Of a stretch of DNA of 64,000 nucleotides, positions 1 through 11,545 are shown piece by piece (position 1 is the first letter of the stretch; the number at the start of each line of letters is the position of its first letter). Location: the NCBI GenBank assembly GCA_935421135.1, contig OW285192.1:18329001-18393000 (forward strand). Direction: 5' to 3'. Under the pieces are notes generated by a model. The model did no database searches. It was not told the origin of the DNA and saw only the letters and a program-made list of their open reading frames with translations. The translations under genes and the position numbers were made by a program. This DNA comes from Bugulina stolonifera (taxonomy: Eukaryota; Bryozoa; Gymnolaemata; Cheilostomatida; Bugulidae).

Positions 1-443
1 CACACTCTAAGCTACATCTACAAATTTTCAAGAAAGGGGGTGTACATGGGGTGTTCAGCCTGGGTTCCAGACTGATTCATGATGTTAGAAATTACAGTTC
101 ATAACTGTACGACATTAGGTGGCTACTCAATCTACTGAAACCAGCCATTATTTAGAACGATTATGGGGGTATCTTGCTGCAGGTATTCTATGCTGTCAGC
201 TGACACTCATCAGCAGTCAAGGGGTTACACACCAAGAGTAGCTTTTATATGCAGACTGACATGTGATTTCATGTTCTACTATAAACAAATGTGATCAGGG
301 ATTAAATGACAACATTAAATTTATTGGGTTCCAAACAAATCATCAAATACAGTAAAACTGAAGTAATACAACATATATATAATACATGTATATTGCACAA
401 TAAATAAATTCTAATCCAGCAATCGATGATTTTACTTCTGAGA
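1..443. other. NFXL1 3' flank / 3' UTR
   Basis: No coding signal is seen. This lies downstream of the NFXL1 stop codon at 444-446 (minus strand). A minus-strand AATAAA (TTTATT on plus, about 320-325) is a candidate poly(A) signal roughly 120 bp past the stop, so the 3' UTR probably ends near 300. Confidence 0.5.
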
Positions 444-3400
444 CTAGTTTTCAGCAGTTATTGCAAAATAGAAAGAGGCTACGACAGCCAGTACGATGAT
501 TATGGAGGCAGCGTACTTTCTGGCGAGTCGTGCCGGTAGTGAACTCTGCTCTGTGCTCTCTGATACTCTTCGCTCTTTACGTTTCCTTTTACGGCGTCCA
601 GGAAGTAAGACGGCGGAATCTAATTCCTCTTCATGAGCCTCACTCTGAGATCCCTAAAACAAACAATAATGTTATAATACCAGAGACATCACACCTATGT
701 GCTGTGACATCACACCTATGCGCTGTGACATCACACCTATGCGCTGTGACATCACACCTATGCGCTGTGACATCACTCCTATGTGCTGTGACCTCACACC
801 TATGTGCTGTGACATCACACCTATGTGCTGTAATCTCACACCTATGTGCTGTGACATCACACCTATGTGCTGTGACATCACACCTACATGCATGTGCTGT
901 GACATCACACCTATGGGTGCTGTGACATCACAACTATGTGTGCTGTGACTTCACACCTATGTGTGCTGTGACATCCCACCTATGTGCTGTGACATCCCAC
1001 CTATGTGTACTGTGACATCTCACCTATGTGCTGTGACATCACACCTATGTGCTGTGACATCACATCCTGTATACATACCAGGTCTGTGTCTGTGGTAGGA
1101 GCAGCACTCTGTTGATGACATTTCTCTGTACAGTCTACTACCTTCTCTGATGCCAAGTGACAGGGTACTGTCTGTTTGATAGCCTTACATCTACACCTTA
1201 GAGTTATCTTCTTGGTACACTTGTCTTTACACTGACCAGATGGATGGCATTGGAGAGAACACGGGTGACCACAGGCTAACTGTAACCATAATATATACTG
1301 TAATACATGATTGTATAAACAATACAGCAGTAGTAAAACATGTACATTGTGTATTACAGTATGTGTATGCATGATTCTATATCTATTAGTACACAGGAGT
1401 ACAAGAGCAGATCTGGTACCTCTTTGGGACAGAGGCCGGGGCACCTTAGCCGTGTCTCCTTGTCAAGAGATGGACTCGTCCACTCGTGGCATGGAATGTA
1501 CAGCACAGTTACAGCACAGAAGCATCTAGAAATACCATATAAGCTCTATGTTCATAATATTGATATAACATTGTGAGACTAGAGATATGTGTAGTGTCTG
1601 ACATACATTACTGAGGTGTCACCTGCTATGTACAGTATGTCTGACACACACTACTGAGGTGTCACCTGATATGTACAGTATGTCTGACACACACTACTGA
1701 GGTGTCACCTGACATGTACAGTATATCTGACATACACTACTGAGGTGTCACCTGACATGTACAGTATATCTGACATACACTACTGAGGTGTCACCTGATA
1801 TGTACAGTATGTCTGACATACACTACTGAGGTGTCAACTGATATTTACAGTGTGTCTGACAGACACCTACACACGCATACATATACCCGTACACATGTCT
1901 AGGGGAGAGTGTGGACATTTCTACTCATGATCATAGTACTACCTGGTTTTAACACCTTGTTGACAGCGTGAACAAGTGCCTGGGTGGCAGGGCTTCAGAC
2001 AGGAATGTGTACAACCTTCTGGACGTGGCTTGCTGCATTCTTCCTCACATACCTCACAGTTTGCTCCTGCTAACTGCAACAATGTAGTAGAGTGAATAAT
2101 AGAGTATGCCGTATGGTATTTGTTACCTGATTGGTTCACAACACAGGATATATCACCTGATTGGCCCACCGAAGAGCATGAGTAATCTACCTTAGTCCCA
2201 TGCTGACTGCTGCCACCGGATACAGTATGACACTCCATGGTACACGTATGGTTTGTACAGGAGAGTAGCCTCCCACACTCTCTGTTACAGCTGTACACAC
2301 CAGAGTTACTACACGGTAGAGTAGACGTCTCGTGCTCACCTACACAACAGGAAGTACATATAAACTTCACCCAGCTAGATTCCGGAGACACTAGTGGAGA
2401 AAATGAACATACAGGTAAGGTATGTGGTATGAACATTGGTATACCAACCTTTACATGTGACAGGTGTGGGGTGCGGACATGGAGGACACTCTTGTCTCAC
2501 CAGCGTGTTATAGTTTGGAGTCTGCTGTTCCCAGGGCCCAGCCAATACCCTCTTCTACAAGGTGAACACAGCTATAGATTACTATCCAGTACTACCTGTA
2601 CTACTACCTGTACTACTACCTGTACTACTACCTGTACTACTACCTGTACTACTAACTGTACTACTACCTGTACTACTACCTGTACTACTACCTGTACTAC
2701 TACCTGTACTACTACCTGTACTACTACCTGTACTACTACTACTGTATATACAGGATGTCTATTTACATGTAGAGTATACTGAGGTAGTTCACTTCTACTT
2801 ATATTACAGAGTCAAGCTATAAATCCACACTAGAACAACTCCGAGAATCAAAAGTACAAGTATACCGTACATATGATGGAAATAATAATTCACTTCACCT
2901 ACTGTCCACATCCAGGTGATTATAGTGCTTACCTCGGTGGTGACCTTGACATTAACAGAATCGTGACATCTGCTTGTACAGGTATGTTCACAGCTAGATA
3001 GTTTCTTGCCACAAACCAAATTACAAGGGGGACAATTCCCAAAATGGCACGCATGTTTCTGTATGGCTGGGTGATCACATTTAGATTTATTAGCACATGA
3101 CCTTCGACACCTCGGGGGTTGAGCTGTCTTCTGTCGTATACATGGAAATGAGACTACGGTCTTACCGCAGTAGCACGCCTTGTCCACTGTGACTGTACAC
3201 GGGTAGCACGGTCCGTCGTGACACGGAGAAGTACACTTATGGTTACCACCTGAAAGAAGAACAAATAGCATCTGTGGACTCCGAGTATATTATGTAATGT
3301 ATTCATGGTTAATTAAACAGAACCAATAGTCTATAAATAGAAATCACTTCAAAGTCAAAAATATAAATAGAACAGAAGGACTCCGAGTACTCACATTTTA

Positions 3401-6400
3401 GTTTTTTCCCGCAGACCTGGTCACAGGTAGAACAGGCTACACCGTCACAGCATCGACGTTTACACATGTGTCTGTTACAGGACTTCATCTTCTGGCATCG
3501 TACTTCACAGGTGAAGGACTTAACACAGGGCATCTCCTTTCGCTTAGCCCCACATCTGCAGCTCTTCACCGAGAACTGTAGGCACTGAAATCAAGGACAG
3601 AACTATCTTTACATATTTGTACTACTATTAGTAGTATATGAGGATCACAGCAAGTGAGAACATTTATCGCTTACACACAAGTACAGCATTTATTAAGTTC
3701 AGCTGTAATCCTATGCTGAAAGTACGTCACACATGAAGTAATGCCTGCAAAGAATGTCAAGGATTGTAGGCAAAGGTAATTTTCGTTTGAGAATCGGGAG
3801 AAATAAAATTGTGAATTTGCAGTCAGCCAACTGCATAACATGGGGATACTACAGCTGTTATAGTTCACACACCTGACTACAGCTATCACAGTATACACAC
3901 CTGACTACAGCTGTCATAGTTCACACTTCTGGCTACAGCTGTCATAGTACATACACCTGACTACGGCTGTCATCGTTCACACTTCTGACTACAGCTGTCA
4001 TATTACTCACACCTGATTACATCTATCATAGTACACACACCTGACTATAGCTATCACAGTTCACACACCTGACTACAGTTATCACAGTACACACACCTGA
4101 CTACAGCTGCCATAGTACACACTTCTGGCTACAGCTGTCATAGTACACACACCTGACTACAGCTGTCATAGTACACACTTCTGGCTACAGCTGTCATAGT
4201 ACACACACCTGACTACAGCTGTCATAGTACACACACCTGACTACAGCTGTCATAGTGACACTTCTCCGTGCACCCGTGTTGTCCACAAGATAAAGGTTTC
4301 CCACAAGTATCTCCACAGCACGGCACATCTACTGTGCATGGTAGATTATGTGTAGAGGTCTTGCCACAAGGGCATAGCCTGTTAGCCTGAGATCTCAAGC
4401 ATTCACCACACTCACCCTTCTTGTGACAAACCTTCTCACAGCTATGATGACCACAGGGATATAGTTTACCACATTTCTGTAAGAAGATAGCACTGAAACA
4501 CGTATCTAAAACCTAAAGCATATGATGAACTGCGTACATGTAGAGCATAAAAACACAGTATAAACAAATTTCAAGAAGTATACAAGAAGTATACATACAC
4601 AGTGTATAATGTGCAGGTATAAGAAGTATACATACAGTGTATAATGTGCAGGTGTAAAGGCCTAGAATATATCTATATGTATACTGCACAGCAAAGTGTA
4701 ACCTAGTATAGGTGTCTTCGCGACCTAAACTTCAGAGCCAGGCCGATTTACGAAAATATTTTCCGGCACACATCCGTCATAGAGTCGCGAACACACCGGC
4801 CTGGGCCAAAAGCAAAATCCTCATTTTCACGCAAATAAATCAGGTGTGCCGATGAGCTAGGGATGGTTTCGTCCAGCCAAGCAAAATCTCAAGCCAATAG
4901 CCCTTCTGACCTGGGTCAGACGGCCACCTTGTAATTTTTATTTGCGACCAGGGTCCGTCCAAGAGGTCGCGAAGACACCTAGTATAGTGAGTAACTGCAT
5001 AATGAGTGGACATTGGATAGACAATAAGGACTGCGAAGACGGCCATAACTAGCATACCTGATCACATGACCAGTTAGGCTGAGCACACGGTCTATTCTGC
5101 TTTTCTCTGCCACAAGAACAACTCTGTATGCTAGTCTCTGTACACGGTTTGCACTCACCTGCGGTATACACATACACCTAGATGTTTATGATTTCAGTTG
5201 TACTTACATGCACATTACACGGAGTCACCAAACTACTACACACACAAATAGTAACACATAACCAAACCTCTATGGCAGTTCTGTTCACATTGATGAGCTC
5301 CACATTCTAGAACCTTCCTACAGGGTTTACCACATGACCAGCTCTTAGAGCCACACCTTCTGGAGATGGGGGCGGAGCTTCCACAGTGACATGACACCCG
5401 CACAGACTTGGGGCACGGTGGGCACGGGCCTAGATGGTAGAATGGATATTGTAGTCTCACAAGACAAGCATATTTTTACATACATATTTTACTAAATATA
5501 CCTGTATACACATAGATATAGTACAGATATGTAGAAATAGTATACCAATCTATAGCAATGATGTCTAGATTTACTCACCAGGATGACACAATAGAAGACA
5601 CTGATGTCCACACTTGGGTTTAAGCCCTCTATCACATGTATCACCACATGAATGAGGGAGTAGCCAGGGGTCATCCACAGGGTTGGTTCGTTTTCCACAG
5701 AAACACTTGTATGTAGATGGAAACTCGTTGTGGGAAAACTCTGTTCTACATTTAGGGCTACAGATATTACCAGCTCTATGATTGGTTAACAGTTGTGACA
5801 TCAATATACATACTTATTACCCATTTGTATCGATCACCAACTTCGAACAGGGTAGTTGAATAAATCCATTCTCAAGCTATAGTCAATATATAATAGAAAT
5901 ACATATTACCTTGACAGTGAGACTGGAGTAATAATCAAATGTACAAACTTGACTGAGTAAGTGATACATCACTACAGTTTATAAGAGTAATAGAGAGATC
6001 AGTGACATGAAGTTATACTGATTGAGAGTAGATGTAGTAGAGAGATCAGTGACATGAAGTTATACTGATTGAGAGTAGATGGAACTAACCAGTGCCATGG
6101 AACCTTCTTGTTAGGGAAGTGCTGCTCACTAAGGGTACTAGACTGCTGCTGGTAAGACCCTTCATTTATCCATTGTTGGATACATGCCAAGTGAATGATG
6201 CAGTGACAGGAGCCACAACTCCAAATCTAATAAATATAATATACACATGTAAACAGGTGCCCCACCTACCTGTGTAACCTGACATAACATGATATGACAC
6301 AGTTATACAGTATAATATTGGTTAGCACGACGTTACCTGTTCAGTACGTCCAATGGAGTCCAAACAGACGAGACATATATTAGTATCTTCATTCATCACC

Positions 6401-7066
6401 ATATCCAGTAGAGAGTGAGTATCCATTGCATCTCCATTACCAGTAGAACCTGTGTTACATATCATAGTCACTACTATGTATATACATGTAGTAGAGTATT
6501 GGACAGACATTATACATGTATGCTATACAAGATATCATCGGAGCTACATGTACGAAGAGTAGTTTATGCTCTACAGCGAAGCAGTAACAAATATACTTTA
6601 TATTCGGATATGCACCATTCTGGGTGTTGTATGAAGCAGTAACCTTCCTCAGCATCTCATCATTAGCATCAGTCTCTTGGTCAGCGGGTGGTCTCCTAGT
6701 TTGAGCTTTTAGGTGCTTATCCACAGCCTTACTGTGCACCCGTGATGCTGCCTTAAATCGCTCCTCTAAACATAATTAACAAGCGTTATCAGATAATGTC
6801 AAGAACATATTGATAGAGATAATTCACAGAGAAAATCATCAATCTTACCATATCAACAAAAATAACTTAGGCCTACATTAAAACAAGAAAAAGCAAAAAC
6901 ATCGGTTAAAAAAATAAAATATATTTAAATATTACGAATAAAAGTCACCATGACAGATACCTGCAGATGCGGCAGATTGAACTTTTCCTGGGAGCATGTG
7001 CAGCTCCTCACCATTGTGAAGTATGGAAGCTCCACGTCCACGTCCTTGGCCACGAATATACGACAT
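444..7066 (-). CDS. NFXL1: NFXL1-like NFX1-type zinc finger protein with RING finger and C-terminal membrane anchor
   Basis: Model of 16 exons, 865 aa: 6961-7066, 6616-6765, 6337-6449, 6090-6226, 5579-5757, 5268-5429, 5058-5158, 4237-4476, 3395-3584, 2933-3249, 2449-2554, 2191-2339, 1943-2073, 1420-1525, 1079-1279, 444-653; all phases agree. The protein starts [12 protein letters not shown], has a RING/PHD-like finger near residues 108-175 ([32 protein letters not shown]), then a long run of NFX1 fingers ([44 protein letters not shown]). A basic stretch (KRKRKERR) precedes a hydrophobic helix ([16 protein letters not shown]) at the extreme C-terminus. Order, length and the tail anchor match NFXL1 (about 911 aa in human) rather than soluble NFX1. 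The family is thought to act in ubiquitin transfer or transcription; substrates are unknown here. Two donors are weak (GTTGGT at 2448, GTTTGG at 5267). Confidence 0.93.
690..1068. repeat. 21-bp minisatellite in NFXL1 last intron
   Basis: About 17 copies of a 21-bp unit built on CACACCTATGTGCTGTGACAT, some with 1-3 bp indels. It fills the intron between exons 1079-1279 and 444-653. Open frames across it on both strands are repeat artefacts. Each unit carries TGACATCA, one base from a CRE, probably by chance. Confidence 0.9.
1594..1866. repeat. 43-bp minisatellite in NFXL1 intron
   Basis: Six copies at 43-bp spacing, core CACTACTGAGGTGTCACCTG, between exons 1943-2073 and 1420-1525. On the gene strand each copy holds CAG|GTGACA, a donor-like string, but it is not a copy of the upstream exon's own donor. 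Confidence 0.9.
2585..2742. repeat. 12-bp tandem repeat (CTGTACTACTAC)n
   Basis: About 13 copies of a 12-bp unit with one variant copy (AACTGTAC), in the NFXL1 intron between exons 2933-3249 and 2449-2554. No coding role. Confidence 0.9.
3865..4258. repeat. 28-bp minisatellite spanning an NFXL1 5' splice site
   Basis: About 14 copies of a 28-bp unit. On the gene (minus) strand each reads CTATGACAGCTGTAGTCAG then GTGTGTGTA. The outermost copy is the end of exon 4237-4476, coding YDSCSQ, followed by its donor GT. The copies further into the intron repeat exon end plus donor. Confidence 0.9.
4712..4978. mobile_element. Short TIR element (MITE-like) in NFXL1 intron
   Basis: Perfect 17-bp inverted termini AGGTGTCTTCGCGACCT (4710-4726) and its complement (4964-4980). 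CTAGTATAG occurs at 4703-4711 and again at 4979-4987, giving a 9-bp target duplication if the element runs 4712-4978. The duplication can also be read as 7 bp (TAGTATA) or 5 bp (AGTAT) by moving bases into the TIR. No ORF, about 267 bp, so non-autonomous. Superfamily not decided; 9 bp would fit Mutator-like, 7 or 5 bp other groups. Confidence 0.75.
5990..6085. repeat. Two-copy tandem duplication in NFXL1 intron
   Basis: Two nearly identical copies of about 45 bp (core AGATCAGTGACATGAAGTTA, then TACTGATTGAGAGTAGATG) directly inside the donor of exon 6090-6226. A young duplication. Confidence 0.85.
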
Positions 7067-8386
7067 GGTGGATTATTAGAAGTCAACTTAAACTTTTGTT
7101 CCACAGCAAATCTTCATAACCTAGAGAAAAGTTGGTATTAACCATTTGAGTAGGTTATAATATTTCTGTGCTGATTATGCTAGAGAGGCTATGGGTTATG
7201 TATGTAAGAGGAGAGGATACATGTACATTCTAGTCTGATGAGACGAGAATACGCTGCGATGAAATCAAATAAATAACTTCCTGTTCAGACTACAGCTCTT
7301 AGCCAGTGACGATCACTAACCACAATGAGGTTAGTATACTAATTATATGCCTATATACAAGCCTATTCCATTAAGTGATAAAGTTCAAAGTTCAACCTAT
7401 TAGAATTTTGTAGTTCAGCTAGTCCTGAAAACACACTGCCACCAAGCTCGTAGTGAAAAGAGGTTGCGTTTCAGTACAGGAAAAGAACTCCAAAAATGGC
7501 ATATATATTTTATTACACTAAGCTAATACACTCCACAGCTATTTATCATTCACAAATAGAATTGAAAAGCTATAGTTTTTTTCCTGGTACATGTACAAAA
7601 CTTCTGCAAGTGTGTAGAACCTTTAAGATGACCTTAAGATGCCAAGACACGTGATGCTGTCAGTGTGTTCTAAGACAGTACTGTTAAGTCAAGGGTGTGG
7701 TCAAATATAGGTTTTTGTGGTTTGAATGCTAAAATTTTACATTTGTTGGTGTTCAAATTGATCTCTGCCACTGGCCCACTCAGTGAGCCAAGATAGAATG
7801 GCTTGGAATAGACAATGACTTAATCATAACAGAAAATGGCGGAGTAATTGTCAAACTATGAGATAATACCAGAAGGTGATCAGACATTTGAATTTGATTA
7901 GTAGCAAATATTAGGATGCAGAGTTTCATTAGCGAGTAGGACTAGTGACAATGCTATGAAATATGTAGACTGATGACGGAAGACTGGTGCCTCTTTTCTA
8001 GTAACTCTATCTTATGCTCCTTTTGGATTTCACCGATAGAGATATCCCGACCCTTCAGGTTATAGATGAATCAAATGGCTTATTCATCAAAAGTTCTACC
8101 CTATTTATAAAATCCCATATGATACTTTAACTGAGTTAAAGTTAAAGTATCGTAACTTTTACTACTGTACTTCGCAGAACTGATGGACAAAGTCAAAGTG
8201 AAAAATAGTCAACCTTCTGAACATTAGATAGAGTATCCAGTAAAGCAAGCCTCAAAAAGACCAAAATTGAAGAGGCAGCACTATAGATATAGTCTAAGTG
8301 AAAGTCAGAGAGAGAGAGACTCGCGCTCAGAGCAAGGAGTCAGCCAGTGAGTGTCACTCCTAGTCCTTTCTTACTCAGAGTGAGGG
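7067..8386. other. Intergenic, NFXL1 upstream region
   Basis: No convincing gene. Contains the presumed NFXL1 promoter. A 12-bp perfect inverted repeat GATACTTTAACT lies at 8121-8132 / 8140-8151 with a 7-bp loop. Confidence 0.5.
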
Positions 8387-8805
8387 ACTGTAATGGACGA
8401 CCCCAGTCCGTTTGCTAGCCGACGACCCTTAAGGCCGTCGAGCCCTTTATGTTATTATATAATAGTCTACCATTATAGTCGTCTTTGTTGTATCATAAAT
8501 AGTATCCTGTAAGTGCTTAGCTTGTTACATAATCCTTAGTATATGATTATGTAACCTTTTCTATATCTAATTATAGTGTTTGATTACTAGCCGTCTCTAT
8601 CATGAACGGCCTTATTGTTATTTGAACGACCTTGTGTAAACGACCTACTATTATGAACGGCCAACGGCGGAACTAGTGGTTTTCTTTGTCTAGTATTTCC
8701 TTTGTCTCCTTCAGCTATATAAGGAGCTTGATTCGTGTTGTACTTTGCAATCTCTTGTATGCCTTCGTGCCCTCAAGATCACTCAATACATCATACATAC
8801 ACTTA
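8387..8805 (+). mobile_element. Possible solo LTR or promoter-bearing repeat
   Basis: Begins TGTAATGGACGACCCC and has several short GACGACC/GAACGGCC motifs, a TATA-type element TATATAAG at 8716-8723 and an end rich in CATACA. A TG start, an internal TATA box and about 400 bp suit a solo LTR, but I could not find a clear target duplication or a second LTR. It could instead be the 5' part of another repeat. Confidence 0.3.
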
Positions 8806-8839
8806 TATATTCTATGAGTTATATTGATGCAGAGATTGT

Positions 8840-9200
8840 TCGATCTCTGACAGTAAAAAACAGCTAAATCTAGTTTCATTGAACAAGATTAGGCAGACTC
8901 GAAGAATATCACTTTTCCACACCATCTTGGAGCATGAATCTCTATTTTCAAATCTTCTATCTACACTTGATCTAATGAAAGGAACGCATGATTTTAACAC
9001 CAGACATGCTAGTGTTTTCAATTCTGTTGCCTGTCATACTAACAAATTTCTGCACAGCTTTCTGATCAGAACTGCTCGGGAGCTCCGCACTGGTGAGATC
9101 ATAGCAGACTAATAAAAAAAGACCTACAACTCTGATAGTTCCTCTTTTCCCCTACCCTGGGGTCTAGGAGCTTAACCAAGACAAGACAAGACAAGACAAT
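8840..9200 (+). mobile_element. LINE 3'-end remnant with (ACAAG)n tail
   Basis: The plus frame 8879-9112 reads like the C-terminus of a CR1/L2-type non-LTR retrotransposon polyprotein (ISLFHTILEHESLFSNLL ... FLIRTARELRTGEI). It is similar in order to the fragment at 46784-47330 (FWPRTLRELRSGSI). The coding part stops at 9110-9112 and a short 3' UTR ends in tandem ACAAG at about 9178-9199, a typical 3'-terminal microsatellite. Strongly 5'-truncated, inactive. Confidence 0.75.
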
Positions 9201-9674
9201 TGATACTTGAGCATTACACTTTGAACATACGCTAGGGAGGTTGTTTTGGCTAGGTAGCCGTTCTCTGCATCTGCACCTACGAGTCGTCGGTGGCTTGTGT
9301 ACAGACCTTGGGCCGTCTGGGACACATCCACAACAGGACGAGAGTGGGGCTTACTCTACTGCTCCAATGTAAAAATATTCAATATTAGTATAAATATATA
9401 ATCACAATGATGCAACTAACATACTTGGTTTTGACACAAGCTAACTGCATTTCTTTAACTTTTAATTTATAAATATAATATTATATTACAATTCTTTTCA
9501 CTTTTGCAACATTTGCCAACTCGGAAATTCGTAATTCGACAATACGTCCAAACAGATTGGACCCTAACAACACAACTAAAGTTTGACCCAAGGTGCGGCC
9601 GTTTACAGTGTAACTCTATGGTTTACGATAGCTAAACTAGCTAATGCTCTCGCGAGGTGCGATCACTGGTCGAT

Positions 9675-9797
9675 ATGGCGTTAGTGCGAGATGACCACCT
9701 GTTTGAGTTGTGGAAAGACAACCCTCTGTTGGAAATAAAACGACGTCGTATTCAAAAACCTGCGAGGCAGATTTTCAACCCCGCGCACTCACAATAA
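9675..9797 (+). CDS. Short ORF, unknown (possible orphan first exon)
   Basis: An ATG at 9675 opens a 40-codon frame beginning MALVRDDHLFELWKDNPLL and ending TAA at 9795-9797. The start of this peptide loosely resembles the first helix of MADF-type domains, but it is far too short to assign. No convincing donor site or downstream exon was found. Could be chance. Confidence 0.15.
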   Translation: MALVRDDHLFELWKDNPLLEIKRRRIQKPARQIFNPAHSQ

Positions 9798-10268
9798 CAA
9801 ACAACTGTATAATTGAAGATAATTACCTGCGGCACTACTACTTTCGGACTAAGGGGCTCGCCTTGTGCAAAGCAAAGTGGAACAATAGGTACAATAACAA
9901 TAACAACAGAACATTGTACTACTTTGGTGCAAAGTTTCCTCCACCTATATTACTATCACTGTCTTTGATTCCAATATCGTTGGTCTTATGCAGAGGAATT
10001 TTTGTTAAGCACAATCAACGTTATTGATATGACCACAGAATTATCTAATTCTATGGACATAAACTAAAGCTATAAATAATAAAGAACTTTACTTTGGCAC
10101 GGTCATAGAGTTACTTAGAATGCCTTACTGTCGTTACTGACTCTCCTCTGTGGGCACAGTAGTGAAGACATTTTAATTTGGATAACTTTAGTTCCCTGTT
10201 TATGATTGGGGTTTGGAGTAAAGCTATCTTAAATCTCTCCTCCTCTGCACCTAACTCAAAGCTCTGAC

Positions 10269-10982
10269 TAGAGGTGGAACGAGACAGCATTTTTGGTTTC
10301 GAGACGAGAGTAGAAACACTACTTCTAAAAGATTCGAGACGAGACTGGGGTTTAGGTTTCAAGGGAATTCTCCTAAAAAGTTTGCCAAATTTTATATATC
10401 TGCATGTTTGAACTGCAATAGTTTTAATTGCTACTCTGTAAACTCTGTATTTCATCATTATGCATTTCAATAAAAGGTGAACAGGAGGCTGTGGAATATA
10501 TTGCAAATGTATTCCATGTACATTACATTGCATGTACATGGGTACTAAAATAATAACGTAATTTGGCAAATTAGTATGGAGTTATGTTTCCTTTCATTAA
10601 ATAATCTCACGAGTAGACAACTTTTGGTAAGGACATAATATTCCATTATGGGAGTGGTGATTGACAGTCGTTAGTAATTCTGTATGACTTGTAGTGATCG
10701 ACTAGTAGCTCAGCGTTAGCTGCAATGCTATTACTAGGAAATCAGTGCTGGGAATGTACAGTAGGTAGTATTACTAAATAATTTGAATAATAATTTTCTA
10801 TTTGATAGATTTATTGTTGATTAGCAATTAATTGTATTATAGTTATTAAATTATTATAAATAAAAATTATTAGTTGCTATTTGTTCTCCAGTCTCGAATA
10901 CTAATTACCATCTCGAGACGACTTTCGAGACAAGGCAAGTCAATACGAGACTCGAAAAATCTCGAGTCTCGTTCCACCTCTA
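10269..10982. mobile_element. hAT-like non-autonomous DNA transposon, 714 bp
   Basis: Terminal inverted repeats TAGAGGTGGAACGAGAC (10269-10285) and its exact complement (10966-10982). They are flanked by a perfect 8-bp target duplication GCTCTGAC (10261-10268 and 10983-10990). Eight-base duplications and a TAGAGGTGG-type end are hAT characters. Subterminal copies of GAGACGAGA and CTCGAGTCTCG occur at both ends, as expected for transposase binding. No transposase ORF, so mobilised in trans. Confidence 0.9.
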
Positions 10983-11221
10983 GCTCTGACTCGAGGTCTT
11001 GTTCCATTTTGTTGTGACCGACGGCCAGGGTGATTGTAACAATCGTTGTGATCGTTATTCACCTATTGCAGAGAAAGTTTGCTATTCACAAATCACAACT
11101 ATTAGGTCTAGTTAGCTACTATGTCATATTTTGATTCGCCAATAGGTTTGGCCTGCCTCAGTTAATAAGCCCCAGCCATATACAATACTAGTTTATACGC
11201 CCTGTATGTGTATATGGCCGC

Positions 11222-11545
11222 AAGAGAATATTTCTTACAAATCTAAAGGCCAGACAGCGGATGGATGATATGAAGCAGAAGCTTGGACTTCTACCACTGC
11301 AAGAAAGATGCAAGAACCGAAGGATGAATTTGCTAATGAGCGTCCTGCCACATGAAAACTTGCACCCAGCATTGAGCACCTCCTATAATGAACTCATCCA
11401 GCAACGTTGCAACAACTGTCAGATACAGACAAGAGCCCAGACCAGAAGCATACCAAGATTTATTAGAACCAACGACAACCAGTAACACAACAGCTTTCTA
11501 CCATGGACAGTCCGAGATTTAAAGATAGGACAACCCTGCTGATGC
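11222..11545 (+). mobile_element. LINE 3'-end fragment, frameshifted
   Basis: The plus frame from about 11222 reads RIFLTNLKARQRMDDMKQKL then LGLLPLQERCKNRRMNLL, the region before the C-terminus of CR1/L2-type RT proteins. A frameshift near 11480 moves the reading to NSFLPWTVRDLKIGQP, the family's final W-T-x-R-x-L motif. 5'-truncated and broken. Confidence 0.7.

Noticed and set aside
672..948. Overlapping ORFs of repeated SHLCAVT / QHIGVMS peptides
   Set aside because: They arise because the 21-bp intronic minisatellite has few stops; not coding.
690..1068. TGACATCA in each repeat as a cluster of CRE sites
   Set aside because: One base off the CRE palindrome and fixed by the repeat unit; no other promoter context.
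2237..2822. ORFs made of TTCTTTC / PVLL repeats
   Set aside because: Translation of the 12-bp intronic repeat and antisense of NFXL1 exons.
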